Shown here piece by piece: positions 17,744-27,966 of a stretch of DNA of 64,000 nucleotides. Under the pieces are notes generated by a model. The model did no database searches, was not told the origin of the DNA, and saw nothing but the letters and a program-made list of their open reading frames with translations. The DNA is from Pseudomonas sp. SLFW (lineage in GTDB: Bacteria; Pseudomonadota; Gammaproteobacteria; Pseudomonadales; Pseudomonadaceae), in contig NZ_JAAAKW010000005.1 of NCBI RefSeq assembly GCF_009905615.1, positions 353,159-417,158 on the forward strand, written 5' to 3'. The stretch's first letter is position 1. Each line of letters begins with the position of its first letter. A program made the position numbers and the translations under genes.

Positions 17744-18355
17744 ATGATCATTGATAACAGTACGATCCAGCACTTCGTGTCGAAGGCCGTGGCTCACACG
17801 CACTACGACACGACAGACAAGGATGCGTACACCGCCGCGACGGCCAGCGCTTCCGCGCCGGTTGCCGCACTCGCGGGCAGTACCGACAGCTCCACCCAAA
17901 GCAGCGCGGATCAGGGCTACAACGAGTCTTTCGCCAAAATGATGGTGAACCTCAAAGCCTCCCTGGCCAACGCCACGTCCAAGGTGTCGGATGAAGACAA
18001 AGCGGCTGCGGCAGCTGCTTTCGCGGCCGCCGGTGACAAACAGATCGCGTCGACAGACAGCGTGAGCAAAACCGTCGATACCGAAATGGCGGCGGTCGAT
18101 AACAGCGACACCAGCACCAGCAGCAGTTCTTCGGCGAAGGCCGATTTCCTGGCGTACATGAACCAGACCGATGCCGAGAAGGTGCGTCAGCAGCTGACCG
18201 GCGTGAGCAAGGAACAGTACGACGCCATGACGCCGGAGCAGCAAGCGGCCGTGGACAAGAAAGTGGCTGACCTGCAGAAACAGAAAACCGAGCTGCAAAC
18301 CGCTGAGCAAGAGGTCAAGGCCAAGATCGCCATGGCGAAGGCGGAAATGGCCTGA
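17744..18355 (+). CDS. Unknown Ser/Ala/Thr-rich, cysteine-free protein
   Basis: 203 residues, no family recognised. It has no Cys and no Trp, no signal peptide and no membrane segment. Residues 25-60 and 118-135 are low-complexity (a run of Ser and Thr near 123-131), a segment near 88-95 is Ala-rich, and the last 65 residues are charged and predicted helical or coiled coil (KKVADLQKQKTELQTAEQEV). It has a near-perfect AGGAGGTG seven bases before ATG and a strong terminator after, so it is a real single-gene unit with high translation potential. The composition recalls secreted harpin-like or needle-accessory proteins, but this is only a resemblance. Confidence 0.8.
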   Translation: MIIDNSTIQHFVSKAVAHTHYDTTDKDAYTAATASASAPVAALAGSTDSSTQSSADQGYNESFAKMMVNLKASLANATSKVSDEDKAAAAAAFAAAGDKQIASTDSVSKTVDTEMAAVDNSDTSTSSSSSAKADFLAYMNQTDAEKVRQQLTGVSKEQYDAMTPEQQAAVDKKVADLQKQKTELQTAEQEVKAKIAMAKAEMA

Positions 18356-18390
18356 GTCTTGGGTGTTGGCGGTGTGGGGGATGGATGAGG

Positions 18391-18427
18391 AAGGGGCAGC
18401 GGTGATCACCGGCTGCCCCTTTTTTTT
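18391..18427 (+). terminator. Rho-independent terminator
   Basis: Long stem GGGGCAGCGGTGA / TCACCG-G-CTGCCCC with one bulged base, followed by eight T. It ends the transcript of the Ser/Ala-rich protein gene, 35 bp after its stop. Confidence 0.92.
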
Positions 18428-18453
18428 GGATTGAATATTTGTCCCGTCAGGGC

Positions 18454-18858
18454 TTAAAGCCGCGTCAGCTTTTCCAGTGCAGCGTCTGCGAGAAATGACG
18501 AGCGGCTCTTGATGTTGTGGTCACGCACATATCGGTCAATGCGTTGGATCACGAAGCCGGGCAACGTGACATTGACCTTTTCCGTTTTGCCTAGATAAGG
18601 CGTGATATCGACCTCCAGCATCCCCCAGCCCATTCCTGCATAGTCGGGATGATCATGATGCCGTTTTGCGGAGGTCGGCATGGGTACGGGATGTCCGCCG
18701 GTCACCTGCTCTTCAAGCATGATGTGAGCGATTTCGACAGCGGCGTTATAGGCCTCTTCAAACGTGTCACCTGCGGTCACTGCCCCGCAAATATCCGGGA
18801 TGTGAATGCCAATGGCGGTGGTTTCGTCGCCCCATTCGATGGCGATGGGATATTGCAT
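18454..18858 (-). CDS. hicB: HicB antitoxin with ribbon-helix-helix domain
   Basis: 134 residues. N-terminal HicB-like partial RNase H fold (MQYPIAIEWGDETTAIGIHIPDICG, with GDTFEEAYNAA) that blocks HicA, a mid region rich in His, and a C-terminal ribbon-helix-helix segment (VNVTLPGFVIQRIDRYV) for binding the operon promoter. AGGAG lies seven bases ahead of the start at 18858. It follows hicA by 20 bp, the usual toxin-first order. Confidence 0.93.
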   Translation of the reverse strand: MQYPIAIEWGDETTAIGIHIPDICGAVTAGDTFEEAYNAAVEIAHIMLEEQVTGGHPVPMPTSAKRHHDHPDYAGMGWGMLEVDITPYLGKTEKVNVTLPGFVIQRIDRYVRDHNIKSRSSFLADAALEKLTRL

Positions 18859-18878
18859 GATGTGCTCCTGCGAAAGAA

Positions 18879-19076
18879 TCAGGCCTGTTCTGATGGGCCG
18901 AGCCATGCGCGCCTCCTGATGCTTTTTACGGTTCCCAAGGGTAAGTCTTTTTTCGGGTGGGGCACCGCGATGGAATAAGGGCTGCGCGGGTGGGTAAACA
19001 CGTGATGACTGCCACGACTTCGTTGGAACGTCCATCCCGCCGCTTCAAGCTCTGCTATCAGTTCTCTGCTTTTCAC
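18879..19076 (-). CDS. hicA: HicA mRNA interferase toxin
   Basis: 65 residues, double-stranded RNA-binding-like fold. KSRELIAELEAAGW, then GSHHVF with the catalytic histidine, then PHPKKDLPLGTVKSI are typical. It cleaves mRNA and blocks translation until bound by HicB. No ATG fits the family start; GTG at 19076 (VKSREL) with AGGG nine bases ahead is preferred, while an ATG at 19085 and a TTG at 19100 are possible. The reading frame is intact, so the toxin is probably functional. Confidence 0.88.
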   Translation of the reverse strand: MKSRELIAELEAAGWTFQRSRGSHHVFTHPRSPYSIAVPHPKKDLPLGTVKSIRRRAWLGPSEQA

Positions 19077-19250
19077 CACCCACATCCCTTTGAGGTTCAA
19101 GGTCGTCGATGGTCGTCATAGAGCGATGGTAGATCAAGGAAGAAGATGTATCTAGAGGTATAAAAAGTGCAGGCCGTCGCGGGCGCTTTTCCACGCACGT
19201 CTTAATGCCAGACGTTAAACGAATGCGAAAAAGAGTATTCGAGAAATAGT

Positions 19251-19277
19251 AAAAAACCGGCGCCAGGCCGGTTTTTT
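19251..19277. terminator. Bidirectional terminator between mtlZ and hicAB
   Basis: Stem AAAAAACCGGC / GCCGGTTTTTT around a 5-base loop, 19 bp after the mtlZ stop. T-runs on both strands. Confidence 0.88.
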
Positions 19278-19295
19278 GATCGGGTAGCGATTCCG

Positions 19296-20231
19296 TCAAA
19301 CCACCTGATCCCGATACGGCAAATCCGGCCCCACCCGCGTGCACGTCACCGCCGCCGCAGCCACGGCGAAATTCAGCATGTCGGTCAGTGTCTCGCGGCT
19401 CAATCCTGGCAGGCTCGCCGGGGTGTCGAGGTGGCGTTCGGTCAGAAACGTAATGAGCGCGGCCTGGAAGGTGTCACCGGCGCCAACGGTGTCAGCGGTT
19501 TTGACGTCGCGGGCCGGGACGGACCAGTGGCCGAGTTCGCGGGTGAAGACGGTGGCGCCTTGACGGCCACGGGTCATGATCACCAGTTGGCAGTTGTGTT
19601 GCAGCCAGCCCTTGGCCACGGTTTCCGCGTCGGTGTCAGGGTAGAGCAGATGCAGGTCTTCGTCGCTGACTTTGATGAGGTGCGCGTGTTCGGCGAATTG
19701 GGCAACTTGGCTGCGCCACAGCTCGATGCTCGGTGCAGGGTTCAAGCGCACGTTGGGGTCGAAGGTGATCAGGCGCTGGCCGCTTTCGCGTCGCACCAAT
19801 GCCAGCAGCGCATCGGCTACGGGCTGGACGACCAACGAGAACGATCCCACGTGCAGGCCGCGAACGCTGGTGTCCAGCACCGGGAGTTGAGCGGTCGTCA
19901 GCAAACGGTCCGCGCAGCCTTCACCCCGGAAGCTGTATTGCGGCGAGCCATCGGCGCCCACTGCGACCATCGACAGGGTGGTCGGGGCGTCGAAATGAAT
20001 CAGAAAATCATCCCGCACGCCTTCTTCTTTCAGTACCGCCGCGAGGCGTTTGCCCAGATAGTCGGTGGAAATCCCGGCGAAGAAACCGGCGTCCACGCCT
20101 AGTCGGCGCAGGCCGACCGCAACGTTGAACGGCGAGCCGCCGGCGATAGCCTGGTAGCCGATTTTGTTGAGTTGGGCGCTGTCAGGTTGACTGAAAAAGT
20201 CGAACAGTGCTTCGCCACAGACCAGATACAT
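19296..20231 (-). CDS. mtlZ: Fructokinase (PfkB family)
   Basis: 311 residues, PfkB sugar kinase. N-terminal GGSPFNVAVGLRRLG and C-terminal DTVGAGDTFQAALI (anion hole and catalytic Asp) mark the family. It phosphorylates the fructose made by MtlD from mannitol, giving fructose 6-phosphate. Last gene of the mtl operon, 23 bp after mtlY, followed by a terminator. Confidence 0.93.
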   Translation of the reverse strand: MYLVCGEALFDFFSQPDSAQLNKIGYQAIAGGSPFNVAVGLRRLGVDAGFFAGISTDYLGKRLAAVLKEEGVRDDFLIHFDAPTTLSMVAVGADGSPQYSFRGEGCADRLLTTAQLPVLDTSVRGLHVGSFSLVVQPVADALLALVRRESGQRLITFDPNVRLNPAPSIELWRSQVAQFAEHAHLIKVSDEDLHLLYPDTDAETVAKGWLQHNCQLVIMTRGRQGATVFTRELGHWSVPARDVKTADTVGAGDTFQAALITFLTERHLDTPASLPGLSRETLTDMLNFAVAAAAVTCTRVGPDLPYRDQVV

Positions 20232-20254
20232 AGGTGCTCCGTTAAGGGCAGTCG

Positions 20255-21742
20255 TCAGATGCCCTGCAATTGATTGCGGTAGTGCTGATAAACCGTATGG
20301 TACGCGGCCACGTGTTCAGGCAGCGGTTTCGTTTCGCTGCTGGCGTCGAGGCTGACGCAACGTTCGCACAGCGCCTGCAACGACTCGCTGCCGCCACTGG
20401 CATGTGAATGGCACCAGGCCGCCTGAATCGCCGCGCCCAGGGCGGCCGCTTCGGTCCCGGTGGTGCAGACGACCGGGGTGTCCATGATATCGGCGACGAT
20501 CTGCCGCCAGACCGCGCTTTTCGCGCCGCCGCCGATCAGCCGGATGTTGGCGCTTTTGATCCCGCTCTCACGCAACAGGTCCAGCCCGTAACGCAGGCCG
20601 AAGGTGGTGCCCTCGACCACGGCGCGGCACAGGTTGGCCTGGGTCAGGTTGGTGCTGTCCAGACCGAGGATGCTGCCGGTGGCGTGGGGCAGGGCGGGAA
20701 CGCGTTCGCCGTTGAGGAACGGCAGCATCAGCACGCCTTGGGCACCGATGGGCGACGAGGCGATGGCGGCGTTGAACGCACCGATGTCCAACGCGAACAG
20801 CTCGCGAATGGCGCTGGTGGCATTGGTCAGGTTCATGGTGCAGATCAACGGCAGCCAGCCGCCGGAAGACGAGCAGAACGTTGCGACCGAAGGCTGTGCG
20901 CTGACGTTGCCCGCCTCGGCGAAGGCGTACACGGTGCCCGACGAGCCGAGGCTCATCGTGATCGAACCCGGCGTGATGTTGCCGGTGCCGATGGCGCCCA
21001 TCATGTTGTCACCGCCACCGCTGGAAACGATGGCCTCAGGGTTGAGGCCCAGACGTTCAGCGATGGCGGGCAAGATCTTGCCCACGGGTTCATGGGCGTC
21101 GAGCAGGGTCGGCAGCGCCTTGACCAACCGGCCCGTCGGGTCGATGTGGTTGAGGATGTCGACGTCCCATTCCCGGGTGCGCACGTTGAAATAGCCAGTG
21201 CCGGACGCATCGCCGAATTCGCTGCAGCAGCGCCCGGTCAGCCAGTAATTGAGGAAGTCGTGGGGCAGCAGGATCTTGTCGATCCGGGCGAACAGCTCCG
21301 GGAACTGCTCTTTGGTCCAGAGCAGCTTGGAGACGGTGTAGCCCGGCGCGATGGCGATACCCAGGCGTTCCAGTGAGCCGGATTCGCCCCCCAGATACGC
21401 CAGCAGACGATCGTTCTCGGGCGCCGATTCGGTATCGCACCAGAGCTTGGCCGGGCGCAACACGTGGCCCAGTTCGTCGATCATCACCAGCCCGTGCTGC
21501 TGACCGGACACGCCGATGCCTTGAATCTCGGCACCGCTGATCCCCGCTTGCGCCAGTGCCGCAGCCGTTGCCTCTTCGAAGGCGGTCAGCCATTCCTGCA
21601 CGTCCTGTTCCCGACGCCCGTTGGCGCCGCTGATCATGTGGTGCGCGCCTGAGCCTTCGCCCAGAACCTTGCCGCTGGCCGCATCAAGCACGATGGCCTT
21701 GGTGCCTTGGGTGCCGCAATCGATGCCGAGAAACATGTTCAC
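20255..21742 (-). CDS. mtlY: Xylulokinase (FGGY family)
   Basis: 495 residues. MFLGIDCGTQGTKAIV is the phosphate-binding opening of FGGY kinases, GISGQQHG-type GVSGQQHGLV the sugar-site motif, and GGGAKSAVWRQI with the following ADIMDTPV the second signature. It phosphorylates D-xylulose formed from D-arabitol by the same dehydrogenase that handles mannitol. Good ribosome binding site (AGAGGTGAAC). Separated from mtlD by 17 bp. Confidence 0.93.
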   Translation of the reverse strand: MNMFLGIDCGTQGTKAIVLDAASGKVLGEGSGAHHMISGANGRREQDVQEWLTAFEEATAAALAQAGISGAEIQGIGVSGQQHGLVMIDELGHVLRPAKLWCDTESAPENDRLLAYLGGESGSLERLGIAIAPGYTVSKLLWTKEQFPELFARIDKILLPHDFLNYWLTGRCCSEFGDASGTGYFNVRTREWDVDILNHIDPTGRLVKALPTLLDAHEPVGKILPAIAERLGLNPEAIVSSGGGDNMMGAIGTGNITPGSITMSLGSSGTVYAFAEAGNVSAQPSVATFCSSSGGWLPLICTMNLTNATSAIRELFALDIGAFNAAIASSPIGAQGVLMLPFLNGERVPALPHATGSILGLDSTNLTQANLCRAVVEGTTFGLRYGLDLLRESGIKSANIRLIGGGAKSAVWRQIVADIMDTPVVCTTGTEAAALGAAIQAAWCHSHASGGSESLQALCERCVSLDASSETKPLPEHVAAYHTVYQHYRNQLQGI

Positions 21743-21759
21743 CTCTTTACCTCTGACGA

Positions 21760-23277
21760 TCAGAGGGTTTTCGCCAACAGGTTTTCCAGGGTTTTGCTGA
21801 CGCCGAGCTGCTTGAGGCTGTTCAGGTTTTTCTCGAACGAGGCCACGAATTCAGCGGATTTCGGAATCGCTGCGCCAAAGATTTCCTCGACTTCCAGCAG
21901 GCGTTGCGTCACCAGCACGTCATCGGCCACCAGCGCTTTGCAGAAGTCAGCGCGTGGATCGACAACCTTGTACTCGACGCCGTTTTCACCCTTGAAATCG
22001 CCGGTTCTGTTGCCTTGCAGGTACAAGGCCCACGCCGCGACCACCAGAGAGGCGCGGTCCATGTTGCCGTTGTCAACGATCAGGCGGTTGATGGTTGGCA
22101 CCGTGAATTTCGGGAATTTCGACGAGCCATCCGAGCACACACGCTCCAGTTGGTCAGCGATGGCCTGATTGGAAAAGCGGTCGATCAGCGTCTGTTTGTA
22201 ATCAGTCAGATCGATGCCAGGCACGGGCGCCAGTTGTGGCGTGACGTCCAGGTCCATGTAAGTGCGGATGTAATCGACGAACAGCGGATCGTTCATGGTT
22301 TCGTGAACGAAGCGGTAGCCTTTCAGCGCGCCGAGGTAGGTCAGGGCCAAATGGCTACCGTTAAGCAGCTTGATCTTCATTTCTTCGTACGGCGTAACGT
22401 CGTCGGTGAACTGCACGCCGACTTTTTCCCACGCCGGACGGCCGTTGACGAACTTGTCTTCCAGCACCCACTGCACAAACGGCTCGCAGACCACCGGCCA
22501 GGCGTCATCAATCCCTTTTGCATCGTGCAATTGCAGGCGGTGGGCGGTGCTGGTCATTGGCGTGATGCGGTCGACCATGGCGTTGGGGAAGCTGACGTTG
22601 GCGGCGATCCAGTCGTGCAGTTCGGCGTCGCGCAGTTTGGCGAACGCCAGCAGCGCTTTGCGGGTCACGGCGCCGTTGTGCGGCAGGTTATCGCACGACA
22701 TCAGGGTGAACGCAGGCGTGCCCTCGGCGCGGCGTTTGGCCAGCGCGGCGCACAGGTAACCAAACACGGTCTTCGGCGTGGCGGGGTGCGCGAGGTCGTG
22801 CTGGATCTGCGGCAGGTGGCTCGTGAACTCGCCGGTGCTGTCGTCGATGCAATAGCCGCCTTCGGTGATGGTCAGCGAGACGATGCGAATCTCGGGGCTG
22901 GCGAGCTTGTCGATCAGCGCGAGGTCGTTGTCGGTGGACATCAGCATCTGGCTCATGGCGCCGATGATGCGGGTCTCGGTGTCGGGCGTGTCGCCCAGTT
23001 CGAACAGGGTGTAGAGGAAGTCCTGGTCTTTGAGCGCTTCGAAATTGTTACGGTCTTCTTCACGCAGGCTGACGCCGCAGATGGCCCAGTCCAGGCCTTC
23101 GCCGCTTTGGTCCTTGGCACCGAGAGACATCAGAGCGTCGGTGTAGAACGCCTGGTGCGCGCGGTGAAAGCCGCCGACGCCAATGTGGGCGATGCCCTGA
23201 CGGCGGTCTTCGAGGGCGTAGGCGGGCAGGTTGACGCCATCACCCAGGTTCGACAGGTTCTGTTTGTTCAGTTTCAT
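21760..23277 (-). CDS. mtlD: Mannitol/arabitol 2-dehydrogenase (long-chain polyol dehydrogenase)
   Basis: 505 residues, zinc-independent polyol-specific long-chain dehydrogenase. It matches remembered Pseudomonas fluorescens MtlD very closely from MKLNKQNL onwards. NAD-binding IAHIGVGGFHRAHQ near the N-terminus and the catalytic lysine in KIKLLNGSHLALTYLG are present, as is SCDNLPHNG. It oxidises mannitol to fructose and D-arabitol to D-xylulose, matching the two kinases downstream. About 12 residues longer than the reference because of small insertions near residues 52 and 410. Confidence 0.96.
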   Translation of the reverse strand: MKLNKQNLSNLGDGVNLPAYALEDRRQGIAHIGVGGFHRAHQAFYTDALMSLGAKDQSGEGLDWAICGVSLREEDRNNFEALKDQDFLYTLFELGDTPDTETRIIGAMSQMLMSTDNDLALIDKLASPEIRIVSLTITEGGYCIDDSTGEFTSHLPQIQHDLAHPATPKTVFGYLCAALAKRRAEGTPAFTLMSCDNLPHNGAVTRKALLAFAKLRDAELHDWIAANVSFPNAMVDRITPMTSTAHRLQLHDAKGIDDAWPVVCEPFVQWVLEDKFVNGRPAWEKVGVQFTDDVTPYEEMKIKLLNGSHLALTYLGALKGYRFVHETMNDPLFVDYIRTYMDLDVTPQLAPVPGIDLTDYKQTLIDRFSNQAIADQLERVCSDGSSKFPKFTVPTINRLIVDNGNMDRASLVVAAWALYLQGNRTGDFKGENGVEYKVVDPRADFCKALVADDVLVTQRLLEVEEIFGAAIPKSAEFVASFEKNLNSLKQLGVSKTLENLLAKTL

Positions 23278-23310
23278 GACTGCATTCCCGATTCTGTGAG
23301 GGCCGCCTGC

Positions 23311-24414
<1,104 letters not shown>

Positions 24415-24449
24415 GTGGGGCTCCAGTTTTATTCTTCAAATTCATCAGT

Positions 24450-24538
24450 TGTAGGAGTGAGCTTGCTCGCGATTGCGTGATGTCAGGCGATATATTCGTT
24501 TCAGATATACCGCGATCGCGAGCAAGCTCACTCCTACA
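24450..24538. repeat. REPIN, family B, inside the mtl operon
   Basis: TGTAGGAGTGAGCTTGCTCG at the left and its near-perfect inverse at the right enclose 41 bases. It lies in the only long gap of the operon, between mtlG and mtlK, where the hairpin would be part of the polycistronic mRNA. Confidence 0.88.
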
Positions 24539-24547
24539 GGGGTCTTG

Positions 24548-25381
24548 TTACTTGACTGCACCAAACGACAAACCACGGACCAGTTGTTTCTGGCTGATCC
24601 AGCCGAAGATCAGGATTGGCGCGCAGGCCAGGGTCGAGACCGCAGACAACTTGGCCCAGAACAGCCCCTCGGGACTTGAGTACGAGGCGATCAGCGCGGT
24701 CAGCGGGGCGGCGTTCGATGAGGTCAGGTTCAGCGACCAGAATGCCTCGTTCCAGCACAGGATCAGCGACAGCAGCGCCGTCGAGGCCAGGCCCCCTTTG
24801 CAGATCGGGATCAGCACCTTGAAGATTTCCTGGCGTGTGGTGGCGCCGTCCAGCCGCGAGGCTTCGAGGATTTCGCCCGGAATGTCTTTGAAGTAGGTGT
24901 AAATCATCCAGACCACGATCGGTAGGTTGATCAGCGTGTAGATCGCTATCAGTGCCAGGCGCGAATCCAGCAGGCCGAACGTCTTGGCCAGCAGGTAAAT
25001 CGGCATCAGCACGCCCACCGGCGGCAGCATCTTGGTGGAGAGCATCCACAGCAGCGTGCTCTTGGTGCGTTTGGTCTCGAAGAACGCCATGGAGTAGGCG
25101 GCCGGGACCGAAATCAGCAGGCAGAGAATCGTCGCGCTAAAGGAAATCAGGATCGAGTTCCAGGCGAAGTGGAAGTAGTCGCTGCGCTCCTGGATGTGCA
25201 GATAATTTTCCAGCGTCGGCGTGAAAAAGAACTGCGGCGGGGTGGCGAACGCGTCGATCTCGGTCTTGAAGCTGGTGAGCACCATCCAGAAGATCGGGAA
25301 GAAAATCAGCGCCGCGATCGCCCATGACAAGGTGCCGAGGAGCACGCTTTGCAGGCGACGGGATTGTTTGAGCGTCATCAT
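24548..25381 (-). CDS. mtlG: Polyol ABC transporter permease
   Basis: 277 residues, six hydrophobic segments, MalG type. The cytoplasmic EAA loop (EASRLDGATTRQEIFKVLIP) that docks on the ATPase is present near residue 185. It starts 10 bp after mtlF; either of two consecutive ATG codons could be used. Confidence 0.93.
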   Translation of the reverse strand: MMTLKQSRRLQSVLLGTLSWAIAALIFFPIFWMVLTSFKTEIDAFATPPQFFFTPTLENYLHIQERSDYFHFAWNSILISFSATILCLLISVPAAYSMAFFETKRTKSTLLWMLSTKMLPPVGVLMPIYLLAKTFGLLDSRLALIAIYTLINLPIVVWMIYTYFKDIPGEILEASRLDGATTRQEIFKVLIPICKGGLASTALLSLILCWNEAFWSLNLTSSNAAPLTALIASYSSPEGLFWAKLSAVSTLACAPILIFGWISQKQLVRGLSFGAVK

Positions 25382-25391
25382 GACCTTGCCC

Positions 25392-26324
25392 TCAAGACTT
25401 GTCGGTGAGGTTTTTGCCGATCATCCGGATCAGGATGATGGCGGCAATGTTGGCAATCACCACGGCAATCAAGCCGCCCGCCGATGCCATGCCCACGTCG
25501 AATTGCAACAGCGCCTGGTTGTAGATCAGGTACGCGAGGTTGGTCGAAGCGAAGCCCGGACCGCCGTTGGTGGTGGTGAAGATTTCCGCGAACACCGACA
25601 GCAGGAAGATCGTTTCGATCATCACGACGACAGCGATGGGGCGCGCCAGGTGGGGCAGGGTCAGGTGCCAGAAGATCGCGATGGGGCCCGCGCCGTCGAG
25701 ACGCGCGGCTTCTTTCTGTTCCTGGTCCAGCGACTGCATGGCGGTCATCAGGATCAGGATGGCGAACGGCAGCCACTGCCACGATACGATGATGATGATC
25801 GACAGCATCGGGTAATTGGCGAGCCAGTCCACAGGCTGCGCGCCGAACAGCTTCCAGACGGCGGCGAGAATCCCCGAGACCGGGTGGAAAATCAGGTTCT
25901 TCCAGATCAGCGCACTGACGGTGGGCATGATGAAGAACGGCGAGATCAGCAGCACACGCACGATGCCGCGACCGAGGAATTCAGTGGCTTCCAGCAGCGC
26001 GGAAATCAGCACGCCGAGGATCACGCTGATGGCCAGCACACTGCCGACCAGCAACAGGGTGTTCATCGCACCGGGGAAAAAGCCCGAGTCGGTGACGAAG
26101 TACTGAAAGTTCTCAAGACCGACGAATTCGTTCTCGCCGGGGTTGAGCAGGTTGTAGCGGATCAGCGAGAAATAGATGGTCATGCCCAGCGGGACGATCA
26201 TCCAGACCAGCAGCAACAGCACCGATGGGCTGACCAGAAACCAGCCAGGCTTGGTAACGCTGCCTTTCTGTTGGTCTTTATCGCCAGCCGTGGCCGTGCG
26301 AGGGGGAAGGGTTGAGGTGTTCAT
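25392..26324 (-). CDS. mtlF: Polyol ABC transporter permease
   Basis: 310 residues, MalF/UgpA-type inner-membrane permease with an N-terminal cytoplasmic tail of about 25 residues and six hydrophobic segments. EAA loop: EAARLDGAGPIAIFWHLTLP near residue 210. Pairs with MtlG. Confidence 0.93.
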   Translation of the reverse strand: MNTSTLPPRTATAGDKDQQKGSVTKPGWFLVSPSVLLLLVWMIVPLGMTIYFSLIRYNLLNPGENEFVGLENFQYFVTDSGFFPGAMNTLLLVGSVLAISVILGVLISALLEATEFLGRGIVRVLLISPFFIMPTVSALIWKNLIFHPVSGILAAVWKLFGAQPVDWLANYPMLSIIIIVSWQWLPFAILILMTAMQSLDQEQKEAARLDGAGPIAIFWHLTLPHLARPIAVVVMIETIFLLSVFAEIFTTTNGGPGFASTNLAYLIYNQALLQFDVGMASAGGLIAVVIANIAAIILIRMIGKNLTDKS

Positions 26325-26401
26325 GATGACTCCGAACCGGGGCAGTAGCTAAGCGGGGCAGCAGGGAGAAAATCCCCGCTGCTGCCTTGAAACAGACGGG
26401 A

Positions 26402-27727
26402 TCAACCCTTTTTCGGGTAGCCCGCGCGTTTCATGTCACGCTCGGTCGCGCTTTGTGCCTGGGTCAGCGCAGCGTCCACGGTGGTCGAACCCACCAGTGC
26501 CGCCGAGAATTGCTGACCGACGTTGGTGCCGATCTGCTGGAACTCGGGGATGGTCACCAGTTGAATGCCCACGTACGGAACCGGCTTCAGGGTCGGCGTT
26601 TTTGGCGTCACGGCCTTGAGGGATTCCAGGGTGATGTTGGCGAACGGCGCCGCTTTCTTGTACTCGTCGGTGTAGGTCGAGGCGCGAGTGCCTGGCGGTA
26701 CGTTGGACACGCCGTCGGTTTTCGCGACGAGGGCCGCGTACTCTTTCGACGTTGCCCATTCGGTAAACGCGCGGGCGTCCTTGTCGTTCTTGGCGCTGGT
26801 CGGAATCGCCAGGGCCCACGAGTACAGCCATGCCGAGCCTTTGTCGGTGACTTCGTGCGGCGCGTAAGTGAAGCCGACGCTGTCCGCGACCTTGCTCTGG
26901 GATTTGTCGGTCACGAAGGAACCGGCGACGCTGGCGTCGACCCAGATGGCGCACTTGCCGCTGTTGAACAGCGCCAGGTTTTCGTTGAAACCGTTGCTGG
27001 AGGCGCCGGGAGGGCCGTCTTTCTTCATCACGTTGGTGTAGAAGGTCAGCGCGTTTTTCCACTCGGGCTGGTCGAACTGTGGCTTCCACTGCTCGTCGAA
27101 CCAACGCGCGCCAAAGGAGTTGGCGACGGTGCTGATCAGCGCCATGTTCTCACCCCAGCCCGCCTTGCCACGCAGGCAGATGCCGTACTGTTCTTTCGAT
27201 TTGTCGGTGAGTTTGTCGGCGAATTCGGAAATCTGGGTCCAGGTCGGACGCTCCGGCATGGTCAGGCCAGCGGCCTGAAACAGGTCTTTGCGGTAGTAGG
27301 TGATCGAGCTTTCGGCGTAGAACGGCAGGGCGAACAGCTTGCCATCGACCGACAGACCGTCACGCACCGATGGGAATACGTCATCCAGCGCGTAGGACGC
27401 TGGCAGATCATTCATCTCTTTGAGCCAGCCCTTGGCACCCCAGAGTGAGGCTTCGTACATGCCGATGGTCAACACGTCGAACTGGCCGCCCTTGGTGGCG
27501 ATGTCTGTGGTCAAGCGTTGACGCAGCACGTTCTCTTCGAGGACGACCCATTTCAGTTTGATGTCGGGATGCTGTTCTTCGAAAGTATTGGACAGCCGCT
27601 GCATGCGGATCATGTCGCTGTTGTTGACGGTGGCGATGGTGACGTCGCCCGCCGCTGCGCTGTTGCAGAGGGTCAAGCCGAGAGTGAGACAGGTGCCAGC
27701 GAGCAGAACGTTTGCAGAGGTCTTCAT
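26402..27727 (-). CDS. mtlE: Polyol-binding periplasmic protein
   Basis: 441 residues, type 1 extracellular solute-binding protein. Signal peptide MKTSANVLLAGTCLTLGLTL with a likely cut after AAA, before GDVTIATVN. It captures mannitol, arabitol or glucitol for MtlFGK. The start at 27727 has GAGGAGAG upstream; the frame is open for eight more codons but they add nothing. First gene of the operon, 239 bp downstream of mtlR. Confidence 0.94.
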   Translation of the reverse strand: MKTSANVLLAGTCLTLGLTLCNSAAAGDVTIATVNNSDMIRMQRLSNTFEEQHPDIKLKWVVLEENVLRQRLTTDIATKGGQFDVLTIGMYEASLWGAKGWLKEMNDLPASYALDDVFPSVRDGLSVDGKLFALPFYAESSITYYRKDLFQAAGLTMPERPTWTQISEFADKLTDKSKEQYGICLRGKAGWGENMALISTVANSFGARWFDEQWKPQFDQPEWKNALTFYTNVMKKDGPPGASSNGFNENLALFNSGKCAIWVDASVAGSFVTDKSQSKVADSVGFTYAPHEVTDKGSAWLYSWALAIPTSAKNDKDARAFTEWATSKEYAALVAKTDGVSNVPPGTRASTYTDEYKKAAPFANITLESLKAVTPKTPTLKPVPYVGIQLVTIPEFQQIGTNVGQQFSAALVGSTTVDAALTQAQSATERDMKRAGYPKKG

Positions 27728-27855
27728 GTATCTCTCCTCTTCTGCGCCCAATGAACGACAGAAGCCTGGTTATTGTTGTTGTTCCTTCCGGAGTCTGGAG
27801 GAAGTCAGTTGATTACAACGGTCCGCACGGCCAATGACAAATCCTGCGGCGCACT

Positions 27856-27886
27856 TGAACTGATACTTTCTTGCACTGAGAGTTCA
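27856..27886. promoter_or_regulatory. Possible MtlR operator upstream of mtlE
   Basis: An inverted pair TGAACT/AGTTCA separated by 19 bases, about 130-160 bp before the mtlE start. Position suits an AraC-family activator; the sequence is not a known consensus that I can cite. Confidence 0.25.
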
Positions 27887-27966
27887 GGCAGCAATACACC
27901 AAAACTGCGTTCCGGCAGGGTGCGGCGCAGTTCCAGCGTAGTCGACGGGGGCGTAGAGGGGGCGAA

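Noticed and set aside
17744..18355. Definite type III secreted harpin
   Set aside because: Only composition supports it; no hrp genes or export signal are visible, so it stays unknown.
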